Shown here piece after piece: positions 39,446-50,669 of a stretch of DNA of 64,000 nucleotides. The position numbers were made by a program, and so were the translations under genes. The DNA is from Sycobia sp. Sy_11 (taxonomy: Eukaryota; Arthropoda; Insecta; Hymenoptera; Epichrysomallidae): the NCBI GenBank assembly GCA_018907035.1, contig JACCIC010000293.1, positions 124,001 through 188,000 of the forward strand. Reading direction: 5' to 3'. Below the pieces are notes generated by a model. That model saw nothing but the letters and a program-made list of their open reading frames with translations, was not told the DNA's origin and did not search any database. Position 1 is the stretch's first letter. Each line of letters opens with the position of its first letter.

Positions 39446-40180
39446 CACTACAGAAGCTAAATCATGGCCATTGTGCGAAGAAAGTTCGCCACAGTATAAT
39501 ACACACCGCTTAAAGTTTATTATATAGAACTTCAAGGAAAGCGGATACTCGACGGTGTCGCCGCGCGAACAACCGCGGACCTCCTTTTGTCCGGCGAGGT
39601 TACAAGGTCGTCAGCTTTTTCAATATAATAGGAATAAATTGCTGAGCAGAAAAGCTTTCTTAAACAATAAACTTTAACGAAGAGCCTTCGTCGTTTAAAG
39701 CGACTTGCATTTTTTTTTGTTATACGTGTCCTTCCAGCACAGAATGGAAAATCAAGGGTGGAAGAAGTTTCACATAATATAAGAAAAATCGAGGCTTACC
39801 GCGGACAAATTGCAGGTACTCAATACTTATTCGTACTCGAGCAATTGTTTAATGTATAACGTAATATTAGTTTTTGTTCCGGTAATTTTCAATCGTCAGA
39901 GTACTGACGGAATTGGCATGGAGAATATCTGACGAGAAAGCAGTAAATTCCATCAAATAATAATATATAGACCGTACAAGTTGAACCCAGTAAATTCTGA
40001 AATGAATGTTAAAATTATCATAATTAGTACTTGAATTTTCTCGAGTATCAGCATTATTACCATAAAGTCTCTCGACGTCTATATACACCGGGCCTACCAT
40101 AGATCCAGTACCTTATATATTTTTTATATTTTCCGCGTTAAATTGCACACGTGTCTAATGTATTTACGTAAAAAAGTGAG

Positions 40181-40182
<2 letters not shown>

Positions 40183-40212
<30 letters not shown>
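40183..40212. repeat. (CT)n microsatellite
   Basis: About 15 CT units, with a second shorter CT tract at 40,327-40,344. Confidence 0.85.
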
Positions 40213-40215
<3 letters not shown>

Positions 40216-40259
40216 AGAAGGAACCCCCAAAATTCAATCCCTCCATATTTTAAATATAA

Positions 40260-41215
40260 TATATATTAACTCTCCGCGCGAACTGAAATCCCCGCAATCA
40301 ATCCGTTCTCTCCGAGGAATCTATCTTCTCTCTCTCTCTCTCTCCCTCAAGGGGCTCGGGGCGTCGAAAGAAATCTCCGAAAGGGCGAAAATCTTTCGGC
40401 TCGGGAGATACGCGGGCGAAGGTTGGGGGAGGGGGAGGGAGACGAGCCGTCCGTCGCCTTTATCGGGTTATTTGAAAGTTAAATGCGAAAATCAAAAGCG
40501 CATCGGGGAAAATTTTACGGGCGAGCGAGCGACCCGTCCGTTCGTTCCAACGACTGTTTCCGCGTTATATATATATACGCGGAACTGATGGCGCGAAGGG
40601 GCGAGAGGGGGGGCAGTGGAAATTCACAAGGCGGCGAAATAATTTGCCTGCCTCGTATAAAGACCCAATCGTCGCTAGCGCGAATATAATTCGACGAAGG
40701 CGATAAATCAACGTCGCGCCATTTTGATATAGTCACATCTTATATATGTCGCTCTGCCGCTTCGCCCGTTCCCAGGGCCCTCCTCCGCGCCTATGGGACG
40801 GCGCGAAATTACTCGCAGCCTGCGCGCCCCCTCCTTCACCCCCCCCCTCGCGAGAGCCTCGCCCGTTTAATATCTCGTCCGTGTCTTATCGCTTTTGGTT
40901 TGTTTTTTTTTTGTTTTTTTTTCTTTCTTCTTTCTTAAATTTTTTAGGACGAAGCACGGAATAAGAGGGGAGAAAGATCGAACGCGAAGGCCTCGATCAA
41001 TTTGTTGCGCAGGAATGTTTTTTTTTTCACGCGGCTCCGCTGTTGGCTTCGCGGATAGGGGGGGAGGAGGTAGATTTCTTTTTTCTCCCGACCGGGGGTG
41101 TTTCGTGCCGAATCGATGATTTTGGCAGTGGTTCCGGATTAGAGGACCCCACCCCCCCCCCATTTGCCCAAGAGTGGAGGGAGCGTAAGGCGATGACGTT
41201 GCACTAATTTCAGAT
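40260..41215. other. GC-rich island
   Basis: CpG-rich, with CT tracts, G-rich runs near 40,424-40,438 and T-runs at 40.9 kb. Frames are open on both strands but low in complexity. It could be a promoter region. Confidence 0.45.
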
Positions 41216-41219
41216 CGAA

Positions 41220-42025
41220 CGTGATAAATAGTCCGTGTTTGCGGTTCTTATTTAAAATTATTCTGCGGTACTTTATTCAATGTACGATCTTATTTTTATA
41301 TCAAGATAAACATTATGGATTTTCGTTGGACTTGCCATATTGTTACTTTTAGCGATACACTTAATTGTGCAACTATAAGCCTTGTTTATACTAATAATAT
41401 AACACAACAATGTTCGCGATCAAAAATCAAAAATATAAAATTTATTTTGTTTTTCTAAAAGAAAGGCTTTTTTATATACTGTATAGTAACAGAAATTCTC
41501 AAGATTAAAAAAGATTAAATAGAAATATAAAAACTTTAGACAACAATTCTCTGCAATAATATTAACAAAGAAACTTTTTTCATACTTCATCGTCTACAGT
41601 GTTTCTTTCTTCTTCAAAATTTCATTTCCTATTATGATTTTCAATTAAGAAAATGTAGGTCTTTTGAATCACTTTCTTTCTTTAAGCGTATTAGAGTATA
41701 CTAACAATTCCAATTTTCATAAAGTACTTATAATAGTGTATAATACGTATTTACTCAAACATCCTCTTAATAAAATACTACTATTATAAATAAAAAAATG
41801 TTCAAACCATTATTAATTTAAATAGCTACAAAGATGCGTTTGTAACTGTCAAATTTAAACAACAAAATAAGAAGGTATATTATAACAATTTCAAAGGATT
41901 CAAAAAGCAAGCCTCGAACATTTCACATACAAGCTTCCAAGTAAATCGACCATTTAACCCTTTGTGTTAAGAATTTTATCAGCACGGTGTATTGTTTTTA
42001 TCAAAAATAGTAAATAAGAAACTTT
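41220..42025. other. AT-rich, nothing recognised
   Basis: No frame above about 60 codons and no repeat noticed. It leads into the composite repeat at 42 kb. Confidence 0.5.
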
Positions 42026-42560
42026 TGGGGTCGCTGCTTACGAATTCGTTAACGGCCAATAATAAGAAGAGATAAATAAGGCTGTCAGGTCACTAATTGC
42101 GCACCGCCATCCAACATGGCCGATAGTGACATTAAAAAATTATTAATGAAGAAAAAGTATTTTTAACAAAAATAGTGAATTTCGGTAAAAATTGTTATTC
42201 TACAAAATTCTAGCCAGCTTTATTCAATACTACTTACCGAAACTTGAAATCTGGAGAGTGATTTCGTCTTTCACATTTTGAATAATCCTCGTACATTAAA
42301 TTTCAGAATGAAAAAAATTTAGAAAATGTTCATAAACCATATACCAATCAGAGATTTAAAAATTTTTGAAATTTTTCCCACTCCTCTACAGCGGTCCAGA
42401 AACATATTGTACCAAATTTCAGTAAAATCTCTTATTGTGTACTATAGCAGCTGTTTATATTGTATGCGCCATTTTCAATTTTGAACAGTTAATTCGCAAT
42501 TAGCAACCTGAAAAACCCTCGTAAACCAAATTACAGAAAAAAATTCAGTCCTACAGTTTA
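42026..42560. repeat. Decayed dispersed repeat with three copies of one core, one inverted
   Basis: A core of the form TTCG-NAAT-NAGC-AACC followed by AAAACCCTCGTA and AAATTTCAG appears twice in direct orientation, at about 42,255-42,306 and 42,490-42,535 (spacing near 237 bases). Once it appears inverted, at 42,027-42,048, where the complement reads GAATTCGTAAGCAGCGACCC. The last direct copy is preceded by GCGCCATTTTCAATTTTGAA (42,466-42,485), and a related CCGCCATCCAACATGG lies at 42,104-42,119. I recall similar 'GCCATTTTGAATTTTGAA ... AGCGACCC ... AAAATTTCAG' text as a common repeat in insect genomes, but that is memory, not a search. It has no coding potential that I can see. Confidence 0.6.
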
Positions 42561-42564
42561 GACG

Positions 42565-42880
42565 CAGCACGAAAGAAATCGTAGAAGTTATCGTAAAAGG
42601 ATGCTGCAAGGCTTGGGAAAGCGTTTGTGAAAGGAATTTTGATCACTGCTTAAAAATTCTTGCAATAATACTTGCAAAAACCTTTCTGATAGAATTTATT
42701 AAAAGAAAACAAGAATTATTGTTTAAAGAAATCGTAGAAGAATCCGAATTTCCATGAAGTAGTCGTGAAAGGATTCTGGATGGACTTTTGATCATCGGCT
42801 AAGTACTTGCAATGATTCATAAATAATCTTTCTGACAAAAATAACCAAAAGGGAGCAAGAATTGGATCTGAAAGAATTTA
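42565..42880. repeat. Diverged tandem duplication, unit about 158 bases
   Basis: Two head-to-tail copies start at about 42,567 and 42,725, each with AGAAATCGTAGAAG. They share TTTTGATCA(C/T)..G(C/G)..AA, CTTGCAAT.AT and TAATCTTTCTGA/AACCTTTCTGA, and they end in (A/G)A(A/G)CAAGAATT. Identity is roughly 65-70 percent by eye, with small gaps. The block directly continues the repeat upstream and is probably part of the same decayed element. Confidence 0.6.
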
Positions 42881-42917
42881 AAGTAATTAGTATTTCTCAT
42901 TGAATTCTAATAATCTT

Positions 42918-43335
42918 CCAGAATCATTTTGCTGAAAGCTACCTAAAATCCTACAAGAATCCTTTTCAAAAACCAACTCGAAAAGGAGTTTGAAAGTACT
43001 CGTCCATTTTTTCCATGCAGAATCCTTTGATATTTTTTTTGAAAAAGAATTCGTCTATCCTTTTAAAAAGACTTCGGTAAAAAGATTAATTTTATCATTC
43101 ATTTAGATTTCTTTTCGAAAAGTTATTGGGAAATTTCATCCATCTATGTGATTTTTATTCAGAAAATATTCTAGTATTCTTTCAGAATTCTTTCGGCTAA
43201 AAGCTTTCTAAAAGGATACGAGAATCCGTTTTAAAGTGATATTATCCATTTTAAACTGATTTTTATCCCTTGCAGAATCCTTTCGACGTTCTTTTTGAAA
43301 AGAATTTCAGTGAAAAGATACTGAAAGAACGCCAA
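42918..43335. repeat. Diverged tandem duplication, unit about 260 bases
   Basis: CCAGAATCATTTTGCTGAAAGCTACCTAAAA-type text at about 42,918 recurs at about 43,181 as TCAGAATTCTTTCGGCTAAAAGCTTTCTAAAA. TGCAGAATCCTTT followed by TTTTTTGAAAA(A/G)GAAT recurs at 43,016 and 43,271. The constant offset of 255-263 bases shows a two-copy tandem array, strongly mutated. The AGAATCCTTT phrase is also scattered between the copies, which suggests a still shorter ancestral unit. Confidence 0.6.
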
Positions 43336-43705
43336 AAATAATGTCTCGGACGACAAGCCGATCCACGAAGCTTTTGCAATTCCGTGATTGAGTTACTTCC
43401 GAGAGGTTAGTAATAATTGATTATTTAATTATTATGAATTATTTCATAGTTTGACGCAAATGATTAACCCAAAAGCATCTTTGCAAAAGCAACCGCATTG
43501 AGTCACTGTATAATCGTTCCCACTACTGTATTATGTATTTACATATACACGCGCACAGATGCACGCAGACGATGCGGAGCCAGGCACTTGAGGGAATGTG
43601 GAACTAAAGTTATAGCCTAATGCGAAGGTCTAAGGGATTATTGTCAATTTGCGCACAGCGGAAGTTTATACGCAAATACGAAATACACGGCTGTTGATGT
43701 AATAT

Positions 43706-43708
<3 letters not shown>

Positions 43709-43744
<36 letters not shown>
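43709..43744. repeat. (CA)n microsatellite
   Basis: About 17 CA units just before the GC-richer stretch at 43.8 kb. Confidence 0.9.
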
Positions 43745-43748
<4 letters not shown>

Positions 43749-44773
43749 CGGCTACGTACTTGTCGCAACTTCCATATGATATAGCGCGTTGTTTTGCCTC
43801 GACCGCTCTAAAATTTGCCACGATTTACGAGGTATCTCTCCCCAGTCGCCGGAGCGAGTCGCGCGCGTTCTTGGTCTCGATTCGTTAATTAGCCCCCCCC
43901 CTCCCCCCGAGAATATCGCCAGCGTTACTTTTTACAGTGAACGATAATGGTTCTATTTCACGCCCGGGGAGATCGGGGCAGGGGGTCGAGACTCGCGTTA
44001 AAGCATGGTTAAGTAAAAGAGGCTCGAGATTGGGGAAGTGAATGGGCTTTAATTAAGATGCTAATGGCATAATGGAGGATGAAGTGTGCATTCGATGGAA
44101 AATAAATCGGTGAACATCGGTGGAAATGGAGTTTATGTCGAGACGTTCTTTTGTCCCATGGCCATTAAGCTGGCATTGAATGTCTTCGTGAAATACTCCA
44201 TTTACTTAAGATTCTAGTTGCGTATTATAGGAGGTAAGGGGAGTACAAGTGACAAACGTCGTCGAGTCAAATATATAGATTAAATGGATTAATTAACGTT
44301 AAAGTGTTTGTCTAATTATATATTCATTTTCTACAATAAATACAAGTACGATATCGCAGGGCTTCACTGTGAAAAAGTTTCATTAGCCTTTAAAATACTA
44401 ATGATCTTAAGGAAGCGTATTTTTTTTTTAACTTAAAGATGTTATAAAAAAGCTAATGAAAGATAAGTATCGCGCTATCCAAGTATCACTTAAGTCGGGC
44501 ATAAAGACAATTTTAGTAAAAAATATTTCTTAGAATTGTCTGCGTTCATAGTGTTAATTAAATTATAAGACTGATTTTTACAGTTAGTGAATTAAGGAAA
44601 AATAATTACTGAAATGTTAAAGCAAGAGACAAAATTTATTTAATTAAATTTTTATTTCTACACCCCTTTTACTCTTAAAATTATATTAAACATAAAAGTA
44701 ATAAATATTTTTATCGGTCTTACAGCCCTTATAATATAACAGTTAATATGTTAATGTTAATATATTAACTAAA

Positions 44774-44900
44774 ATAATGACATCACCTCCCGAAGAATCT
44801 GAAATAAAACTTATTACTAAAAATCAATTAGAATAAAAATTAAAAATATTAAAATAAAATAATATAAAATAAAAGAAAAATAAAAATAATAAAAATAATA
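44774..44900 (+). repeat. Dispersed A-rich repeat, copy 2
   Basis: ATGACATCACCTCCCGAAGAATCTGAAATAAAACTTATTACTAAAA opens this copy, and an A-rich run of AAAAT/AATAAAA units follows. It pairs with the copy near 21,366. The 17 bases just upstream (44,762-44,778, ATATTAACTAAAATAAT) also recur at 53,937-53,953, though that AT-rich match may be chance. No open frame survives. Confidence 0.5.
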
Positions 44901-45601
44901 AACTATATTCTATGTTAGCATTAATCCTACTAAAAATATTATTATTAATTCTATTAAAAATATTGCTCTTACATATATAAAATTATTTATTTTTATCAAT
45001 TATGCTTGATAAGAACAATATAACAAAAAATACGTTATCGAATCTTTGCAGAATTTTAATAAAAGAAACTTTGTACAGTTAAATTACGGTATTCTCTATT
45101 ATACGTTAAGAGTCAAAACAGTGTACAGATTTTTATGTAAAATATATTAATGTTATAAGATGCAATACATTACTTCATTTTTATTTACAAGAAAATAATT
45201 AGCATTCGGTTTAATTTTTCTTTCACGATTTGGAACCTAACTTCTACAATTTAAAAAGTATAATACATAAAAAGTATGCAAAGTTCTAGCTGTACAATTA
45301 CATCACTCGAAGATATACAACAAAATATTTATGTAAAATCTATTTTAATAATAATATATAATATTATAGATAAATCAAACAGTCATAAACATTAATTTAG
45401 ACAATGAATAATGATAATGAAAAAAATATATATGTATATATATTAAATAAAACCCGAAGGACCAGAAGTGATAGGTTAATGTCGAACGATAAAAAACCGA
45501 CCCTCAAGCGACGGCTATTTACGCTTGAATTATCCTCTAATGCCTGTCTCATAAATGTGTTGTTAAAACATTTACATCACTGGATCGCTCACAAACTCCC
45601 A

Positions 45602-45603
<2 letters not shown>

Positions 45604-45645
<42 letters not shown>
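45604..45645. repeat. (TA)n microsatellite at GC-island edge
   Basis: About 21 TA units at the left edge of the small GC island at 45.65-46.04 kb. Confidence 0.9.
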
Positions 45646-45646
<1 letters not shown>

Positions 45647-45865
45647 GTCCCCCTTGAAAGCGTCATTCGACAAATCAACCCCGTCGAGCCACGTATTAAT
45701 ATTTCCCCACCCTCTGCCTCATCTTCCCAATATATAACACGCTTTTATCTGTTCAACCGCGACAAGTTCGAAAAGGACTGGAGGGGAAAAACGTCGCTTG
45801 CCCGCACGTCCTATAGATAAGCTGACCCGTTAACGGGAGGACAGCCGGACCGGGAGAAAAAGAGA

Positions 45866-45903
<38 letters not shown>

Positions 45904-46035
45904 GAGAGAAATGTGTCGCGCAGAGGATGTTCACATATATAGAAATACCGCAACGTATATATTCGAGATAGGTGGCGTACTTGCGGTGGCAGACTTAAAA
46001 TTCCACCAGCGTCTCGTCGCGCGCATACGCACGGG
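45646..46035. other. Small GC-rich island
   Basis: About 390 CpG-containing bases framed by a TA array on the left and a TA-TG array on the right, with a GA tract inside. It repeats on a small scale the layout of the island at 5.3 kb. Confidence 0.45.
45860..45908. repeat. (GA)n microsatellite
   Basis: About 24 GA units with two GTGA interruptions, inside a small GC island. Confidence 0.85.
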
Positions 46036-46038
46036 TAT

Positions 46039-46111
<73 letters not shown>
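46036..46111. repeat. Compound (TA)n(TG)n microsatellite
   Basis: About 7 TA units followed by about 30 TG units. It closes the GC island on the right. Long TG tracts can adopt Z-DNA. Confidence 0.92.
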
Positions 46112-46113
<2 letters not shown>

Positions 46114-46433
46114 TGTATTCTATACAAACTTTCAAATTTTCTGAGAAATCTAACGTTCCAAATAAATGTTACAATCGATTGAAATTTTTCTATTTACCGT
46201 AATATATTTGAATAACTAATATATTATAGTTTGGATTAATAGTAACATATTTATAAAAAACAAATTTTACAATCGATCGTTAATTAACAGTTTACTGCGA
46301 AACTAATTTAAAAAGTTAATGGAAAAAGCAGATTGCTGAAAATGTTTGACCGAACGAGCAGCGAGAAAGCAGACGATTAGTAACCTCGAAGAATCTGTAG
46401 AGCCGAGGTAGTTCTTGATAGCAGGATCCCTTT

Positions 46434-46833
46434 GCTGTTTTTTTTTTTTTTTTTTTTTTTGAACGACCGTACGAACTCGGATTTTACGAGTGAAAATGAC
46501 AGTTTAATAGAAAAACTGGGCCTATTATTTAATTGTCAAGCTTGATCTCTGAATGCTGGTTCGAACCGGGATCATAAACGAGGATCTGGACATTTTCCTG
46601 AATTTCCATTTCTATGTTTTTGGTTAATTTTTTTTTAATTTTTTTATTAATTTTTGGTTGGTAGTAAATTAATTTTGTTGCTGTCGTTAAGAAACATGCA
46701 TAATCCACCAAGCCAGTTTTTCCCTTCATTTTGACATTTTTTCTGTTCGCGAAGCCTTCACCATAGCATCGTTGCAAGTCCAACCCTCCCTTCTCCGGGT
46801 TTTTATTGACCCGCTGTTTTTTTTTTTTTTGAA
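46434..46833 (-). repeat. Retroposon-like unit between two GCTG-T(n)-GAA repeats
   Basis: GCTG, then 23 T, then GAA lies at 46,434-46,463; GCTG, then 14 T, then GAA lies at 46,813-46,833. Seen from the minus strand, a roughly 350-base body ends in a poly(A) run of 23, as expected of a retroposed sequence. The flanking repeats could be a target duplication or two A-tails of a dimer. The body has an 84-codon minus frame (46,529-46,783) that I do not recognise and a short hairpin, CGGGT-TTTTATTG-ACCCG, at 46,796-46,813. A GGTTCGAACC word at 46,558-46,567 resembles a Pol III B box but is not backed by a T-arm stem. Confidence 0.4.
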
Positions 46834-46834
46834 A

Positions 46835-48720
46835 ACCAGCTGAAAAAAAACAAACTAATTTTAGTCTCGTATTTAAACTTCAAGGAATGAATTCTTGTAA
46901 ATCACTTATTGTAGGAAGATACATCGAACATTAATATCGCAACTGTATCAAGTGACAAAAACAAACTTTTCACGTGTATTTACACGCGTGGATGTGCTCG
47001 AGCATGGAAAAGTATCGCTTGATTATCGTAATTACCGTCCCACTCGCTCTTCGATAGCGTGCTATCATTACTTCAAATTTTTAATTTACGACGTCCGATC
47101 AAGATGGGACATCAGATTTGCAAAAGCTCAAATGATCAATTGCAAACAGAAAAAATGGAGTATAAATATCTTTTTCCGAAAGAAGTGCTAGAATATTTTG
47201 CATTTTAGAAAAAAACAAAGCTCGATCGGCTGAATTCGATGATTTTGAATCTGAAAATAATTAAATCAATGATTTACTTAATTTAAATATATAGAATTTT
47301 ACAGAGAAGTCTAAGGTCGATTATTATGTATATACTTTGGTCTCCAATTTAAATCTTTCATATCTAAAATACATTGATTATCAATAAAAAATTTCATCCG
47401 CTCCACGAAATGAAAATATTACATTATGGCTGAATTATCTTGTGCCATTTAATGATATTGTTACTTTAGTGTTTCATTAATTTTCGTTATATAATGCATG
47501 ACAAATAAATTAATTAGAAATTCTTGTTCGAATAAATTGAAATCGTAAGGTTTGTCTTAATGATAATAAAATATATTTTTAATATGCATAAGCGTAAGAA
47601 AATTAATCTGTTACTGCTGAGATATAAAGAAGCAAATTTAACGCCAAAGATACCTTCAAGCTTTCTTTTATATTATTTTTTTTAAAAATTCTGTAAAATG
47701 GAAATAAATTTCAATTTATGTTGAAAAAATTTTAAAAATCATAAAAAATTGTGTATTATTATAGTCATTGTACTGTTATTGTTGCCGTTACCATTGTCAT
47801 TGTAATGGTTATTTTTTCCACATTAATTAACATAACAACGAATATTTTGGCATTGGTATATTATCATCATGGTAAATTTATCATCTCTACGGTATAAATA
47901 CATTCAATAAACATCAACAAAATCCGATTACGATCAAATACATTTTCGTAATTCTAAAGCATTATCGACGAAATAACAATCCAAGTATTTGGTTTTATTT
48001 AGCAATTATGCTGCTGGTTTTGAACGCGCTTACAATTATTGATCATCCTGAATATTTTGTAAAAAAAAAAAATCATTGTTTTTATTATTCGTCGCTCGTG
48101 CTTTTACGACGTAATAGCGTAGTTCTAGTCAAAAGCTCTAATAGAAAAGTTTATGATCAACTTCTGAAAATTGGCCGTTTCTGGCCCTAACCATACGTTT
48201 TGTCCCCCCTCATTATATCGTTACCTCTAATTGCGCGTCCTATCTGCGGACACACCCTTTCCCGTACCCTTGGTTGTACTCTGTTTTTTTTTTGTCGTTG
48301 AAAAGGCGTTCCTTCGAGCGCCGACGCCCTTTTCTCATTTAAAATGAGTTTCATCGAGTATCCAAAGGGTAAATATTATTAATTATCCATTAAAGTAGCT
48401 TGGGAGGCGAAAATCGCGATGTTATTTTGTAAGATGTATGTAATAAGAGATTTTTCAATCATTCCTTTCTATTCAGTTTTCGTCACCAACGGGAAAAAAA
48501 TACTACCTATTATAAACTCTTCATTTTTCGATCCAGTATGTCGTACGTGAAAGATCAAAACACCCGTGATCTTGCCGACGAATCTCCCAATTAGTGATTT
48601 AGGTAGAAAGATACCAAATATTTATTTCACAATCTTTTTTGAATTACTTCCATTTTTACTTTTTATCCTTATTCGAACAAAGAGGCACAGGAGATTCTTC
48701 CTCGTAAGTTTCTTATAAAA
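46835..48720. other. AT-rich, no gene seen
   Basis: The 79-codon + frame at 46,952-47,191 is unrecognised. The rest is short frames and A/T runs. Confidence 0.5.
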
Positions 48721-49212
48721 TGAAACTCTTATAATTTGACTTAATCGCCCGCGCATAGGCGGAGCTTCAACACGGCTATCACAGAACTACTCAAATTTTG
48801 AAAAAAAGAAAAAAAAAAGAAAAATTATTCCTCTACATTTTCTCATTTAAATCAGTTTCATCGACTACCCATAGCGCAATTATTGAATTATTTATTTTCA
48901 ACGATCAACAACTTCCATTTCATCTTCTCCCTGTCTCTGCGACGAACGAAACTGCCCGACGGCCGAAAGATCCACGTGTGCGCCAGCAACGGCGAACTAA
49001 TAGCTAATTACCTCGCTGGCGGGAGTGGGGGGTCGCTTAAAAGCGAAACGAAAGAAGAGTTGACGAGAGGGGGAGGGGAGATGGAGAAAAAAAGAAAAAC
49101 TCTTGGCTGAGCACATTATGCAGTATCCTCTCCCCGCGCCTCGTCAAACTCCAACACTACTTTCCCCCGGCCCCTACCACCCCCTACCACCGGCTCGCGA
49201 GTACGTTCACCG

Positions 49213-49230
49213 CTCCTCTCTCCCTCTCTC

Positions 49231-49277
<47 letters not shown>
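49213..49277. repeat. CT-rich microsatellite
   Basis: About 60 bases of (CT)n with CCC and GT interruptions in the large GC island. Confidence 0.88.
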
Positions 49278-49314
49278 GCACTTAACCCGCTTTCGTATCC
49301 CTCCGCGCAAAGGC

Positions 49315-49344
<30 letters not shown>
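49315..49344 (+). repeat. (CAG)9CAA trinucleotide run
   Basis: Nine CAG then CAA. A + frame through it reads polyglutamine and stays open on both sides, but it has no start codon and begins in CT microsatellite sequence, so coding is unproven. Confidence 0.85.
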
Positions 49345-49346
<2 letters not shown>

Positions 49347-49760
49347 CCGAGCGAAAAACAAAAACAAAGAACGCGACCCCCTACCTCCCTCCCCTCTTCC
49401 GCCGACGAGGCACTATGACGAAAGATCGCCGAGCGCGCGGAACCGGGTGTACGGATGGGGGCAGGGAGGGGGTTGGTGTATCGTGGAGGACGCCCGGAGC
49501 GCGTGTAAACACACGCTGGCGCGAGCACATCGGCACCCGTGCACTCCGCGATATAGAAACGCTCGCGGCGTGCCTTAAATATACGAGGGTGGGCGGCAGG
49601 GAGGGAGAATGCGGGGCGCGCTTTTAAAGCGACAAGCACGCGTGAATGGGTCCTTCGTCTTTAATCAGGGGTTTCGGGGTGTAATACTGCCCCAATATTC
49701 CCGACTGTTCGGCTGCTATCCATTTGTCCACGAAACAGATTTCTATCTTTCCCTCTCGCC

Positions 49761-49808
<48 letters not shown>
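49761..49808. repeat. (CT)n microsatellite
   Basis: About 21 CT units, the first of two CT tracts before the inverted GA tract at 50,035. Confidence 0.9.
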
Positions 49809-49809
<1 letters not shown>

Positions 49810-49928
49810 ATCTGTCTCCTTTCCATTCTTCCTCTATCGTATAGCCTGCGATTTCTCCTTAATCGATATATACGCGTCCGCGCGAGTCCTTTCTTCACAT
49901 CCCTCACTGTCTCTCTCTGTATCACTGC

Positions 49929-49930
<2 letters not shown>

Positions 49931-49976
<46 letters not shown>

Positions 49977-50028
49977 TGCCCACACAATGTAAATACAACC
50001 ACTCAATCGCGATGCAGAAAGGCAAAGA

Positions 50029-50071
<43 letters not shown>
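49931..50071. repeat. Inverted microsatellite pair (CT)n ... (GA)n
   Basis: A CT tract (about 49,931-49,973) faces a GA tract (about 50,022-50,071) across a spacer of 50-60 bases. A single strand could fold into a near-perfect stem of about 37-40 bp. In a transcript this would be a long double-stranded hairpin. Confidence 0.7.
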
Positions 50072-50075
<4 letters not shown>

Positions 50076-50080
50076 GACGT

Positions 50081-50092
50081 ATATATATAAAG
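50081..50092 (+). promoter_or_regulatory. TATA-box-like element after a GA tract
   Basis: TATATATAAAGG lies directly 3' of a GA tract (50,035-50,071) in the largest GC-rich island. A start site would fall near 50,112-50,125, where no strong initiator is seen; a CCAGTGG occurs at 50,131. Short TA runs are common in this window, so this is weak. Confidence 0.2.
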
Positions 50093-50466
50093 GCCATCCG
50101 ACACATCACCGCGGTTTACTACTTAGCGGCCCAGTGGTTCGTGTCGGTGTTGGGTGCGACGGAGCGCCACCGAGGGCAGGAGCACGAAAAACAGCGACAT
50201 AGCGCGTCGTAAGGAACAATGCAGCAGCAGCAGACGACGCGCGAGTAGAGAGAGAGAGAGAGAGAGCCCCGTTGTCACGAGGTATCCCTCTGGCACACGC
50301 ACGCGTGCGCAATTGTATGTGTGTACGTGTGTGTTTAAATATATATTCAGTCTCGCGCCGGCCATGTCGCGTACACGTAGAGGTTATATAACGGAATCGC
50401 CGAGGTGGCGTATTTTACGAGAGTAACCGAGACGCGATCCGACAAATAAATCCGCGCCTCTTCTGC

Positions 50467-50499
<33 letters not shown>

Positions 50500-50503
50500 T
50501 TTC
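50467..50503. repeat. (CT)n microsatellite
   Basis: About 15 CT units then imperfect CT in the large GC island. Confidence 0.85.
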
Positions 50504-50614
50504 TCCCCTTTCCTTCCACGACCCCTCTCGGCATTTCCCTCTAGTCCTACCTCTCGGCGGCAGCGGGTCGCATTGGCTTCGGCTGCATCACATGTTCTCC
50601 GTCGCTCCGCGCCC

Positions 50615-50669
50615 TTCCTCTTCCTCTCCTCTTCCTCCTCCTCTTCCTCCTCCTCTTCCTCCTCCTCCT
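50615..50669. repeat. (TCC/TTCCTC)n trinucleotide-hexanucleotide run
   Basis: About 55 bases of CTC/TTC units. The serine- or glutamate-rich frames across it are low-complexity artefacts. Confidence 0.85.

Larger units (their letters stand above)
37110..40180. other. AT-rich, no gene recognised
   Basis: Minus frames at 37,761-38,063 and 38,011-38,223 overlap and are not recognisable. The 10-bp hairpin at 39,051 and a TTACGTAA palindrome at 39,153 are the only structured sites noticed. Confidence 0.45.
43340..45600. other. Mixed, no gene seen
   Basis: CA microsatellite at 43.7 kb, a modest CpG-rich patch at 43.78-44.0 kb (C7-T-C6 run near 43,893), then very AT-rich DNA with the second dispersed-repeat copy. 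Confidence 0.5.

Noticed and set aside
46550..46580. GGTTCGAACC as a tRNA or SINE B box
   Set aside because: The flanking bases do not pair into a 5-bp T stem on either strand and no A box is seen at the right distance.
49609..50212. Frames of 127-162 codons rich in Leu-Ser or Arg-Glu
   Set aside because: They are direct readings of (CT)n/(GA)n microsatellites.
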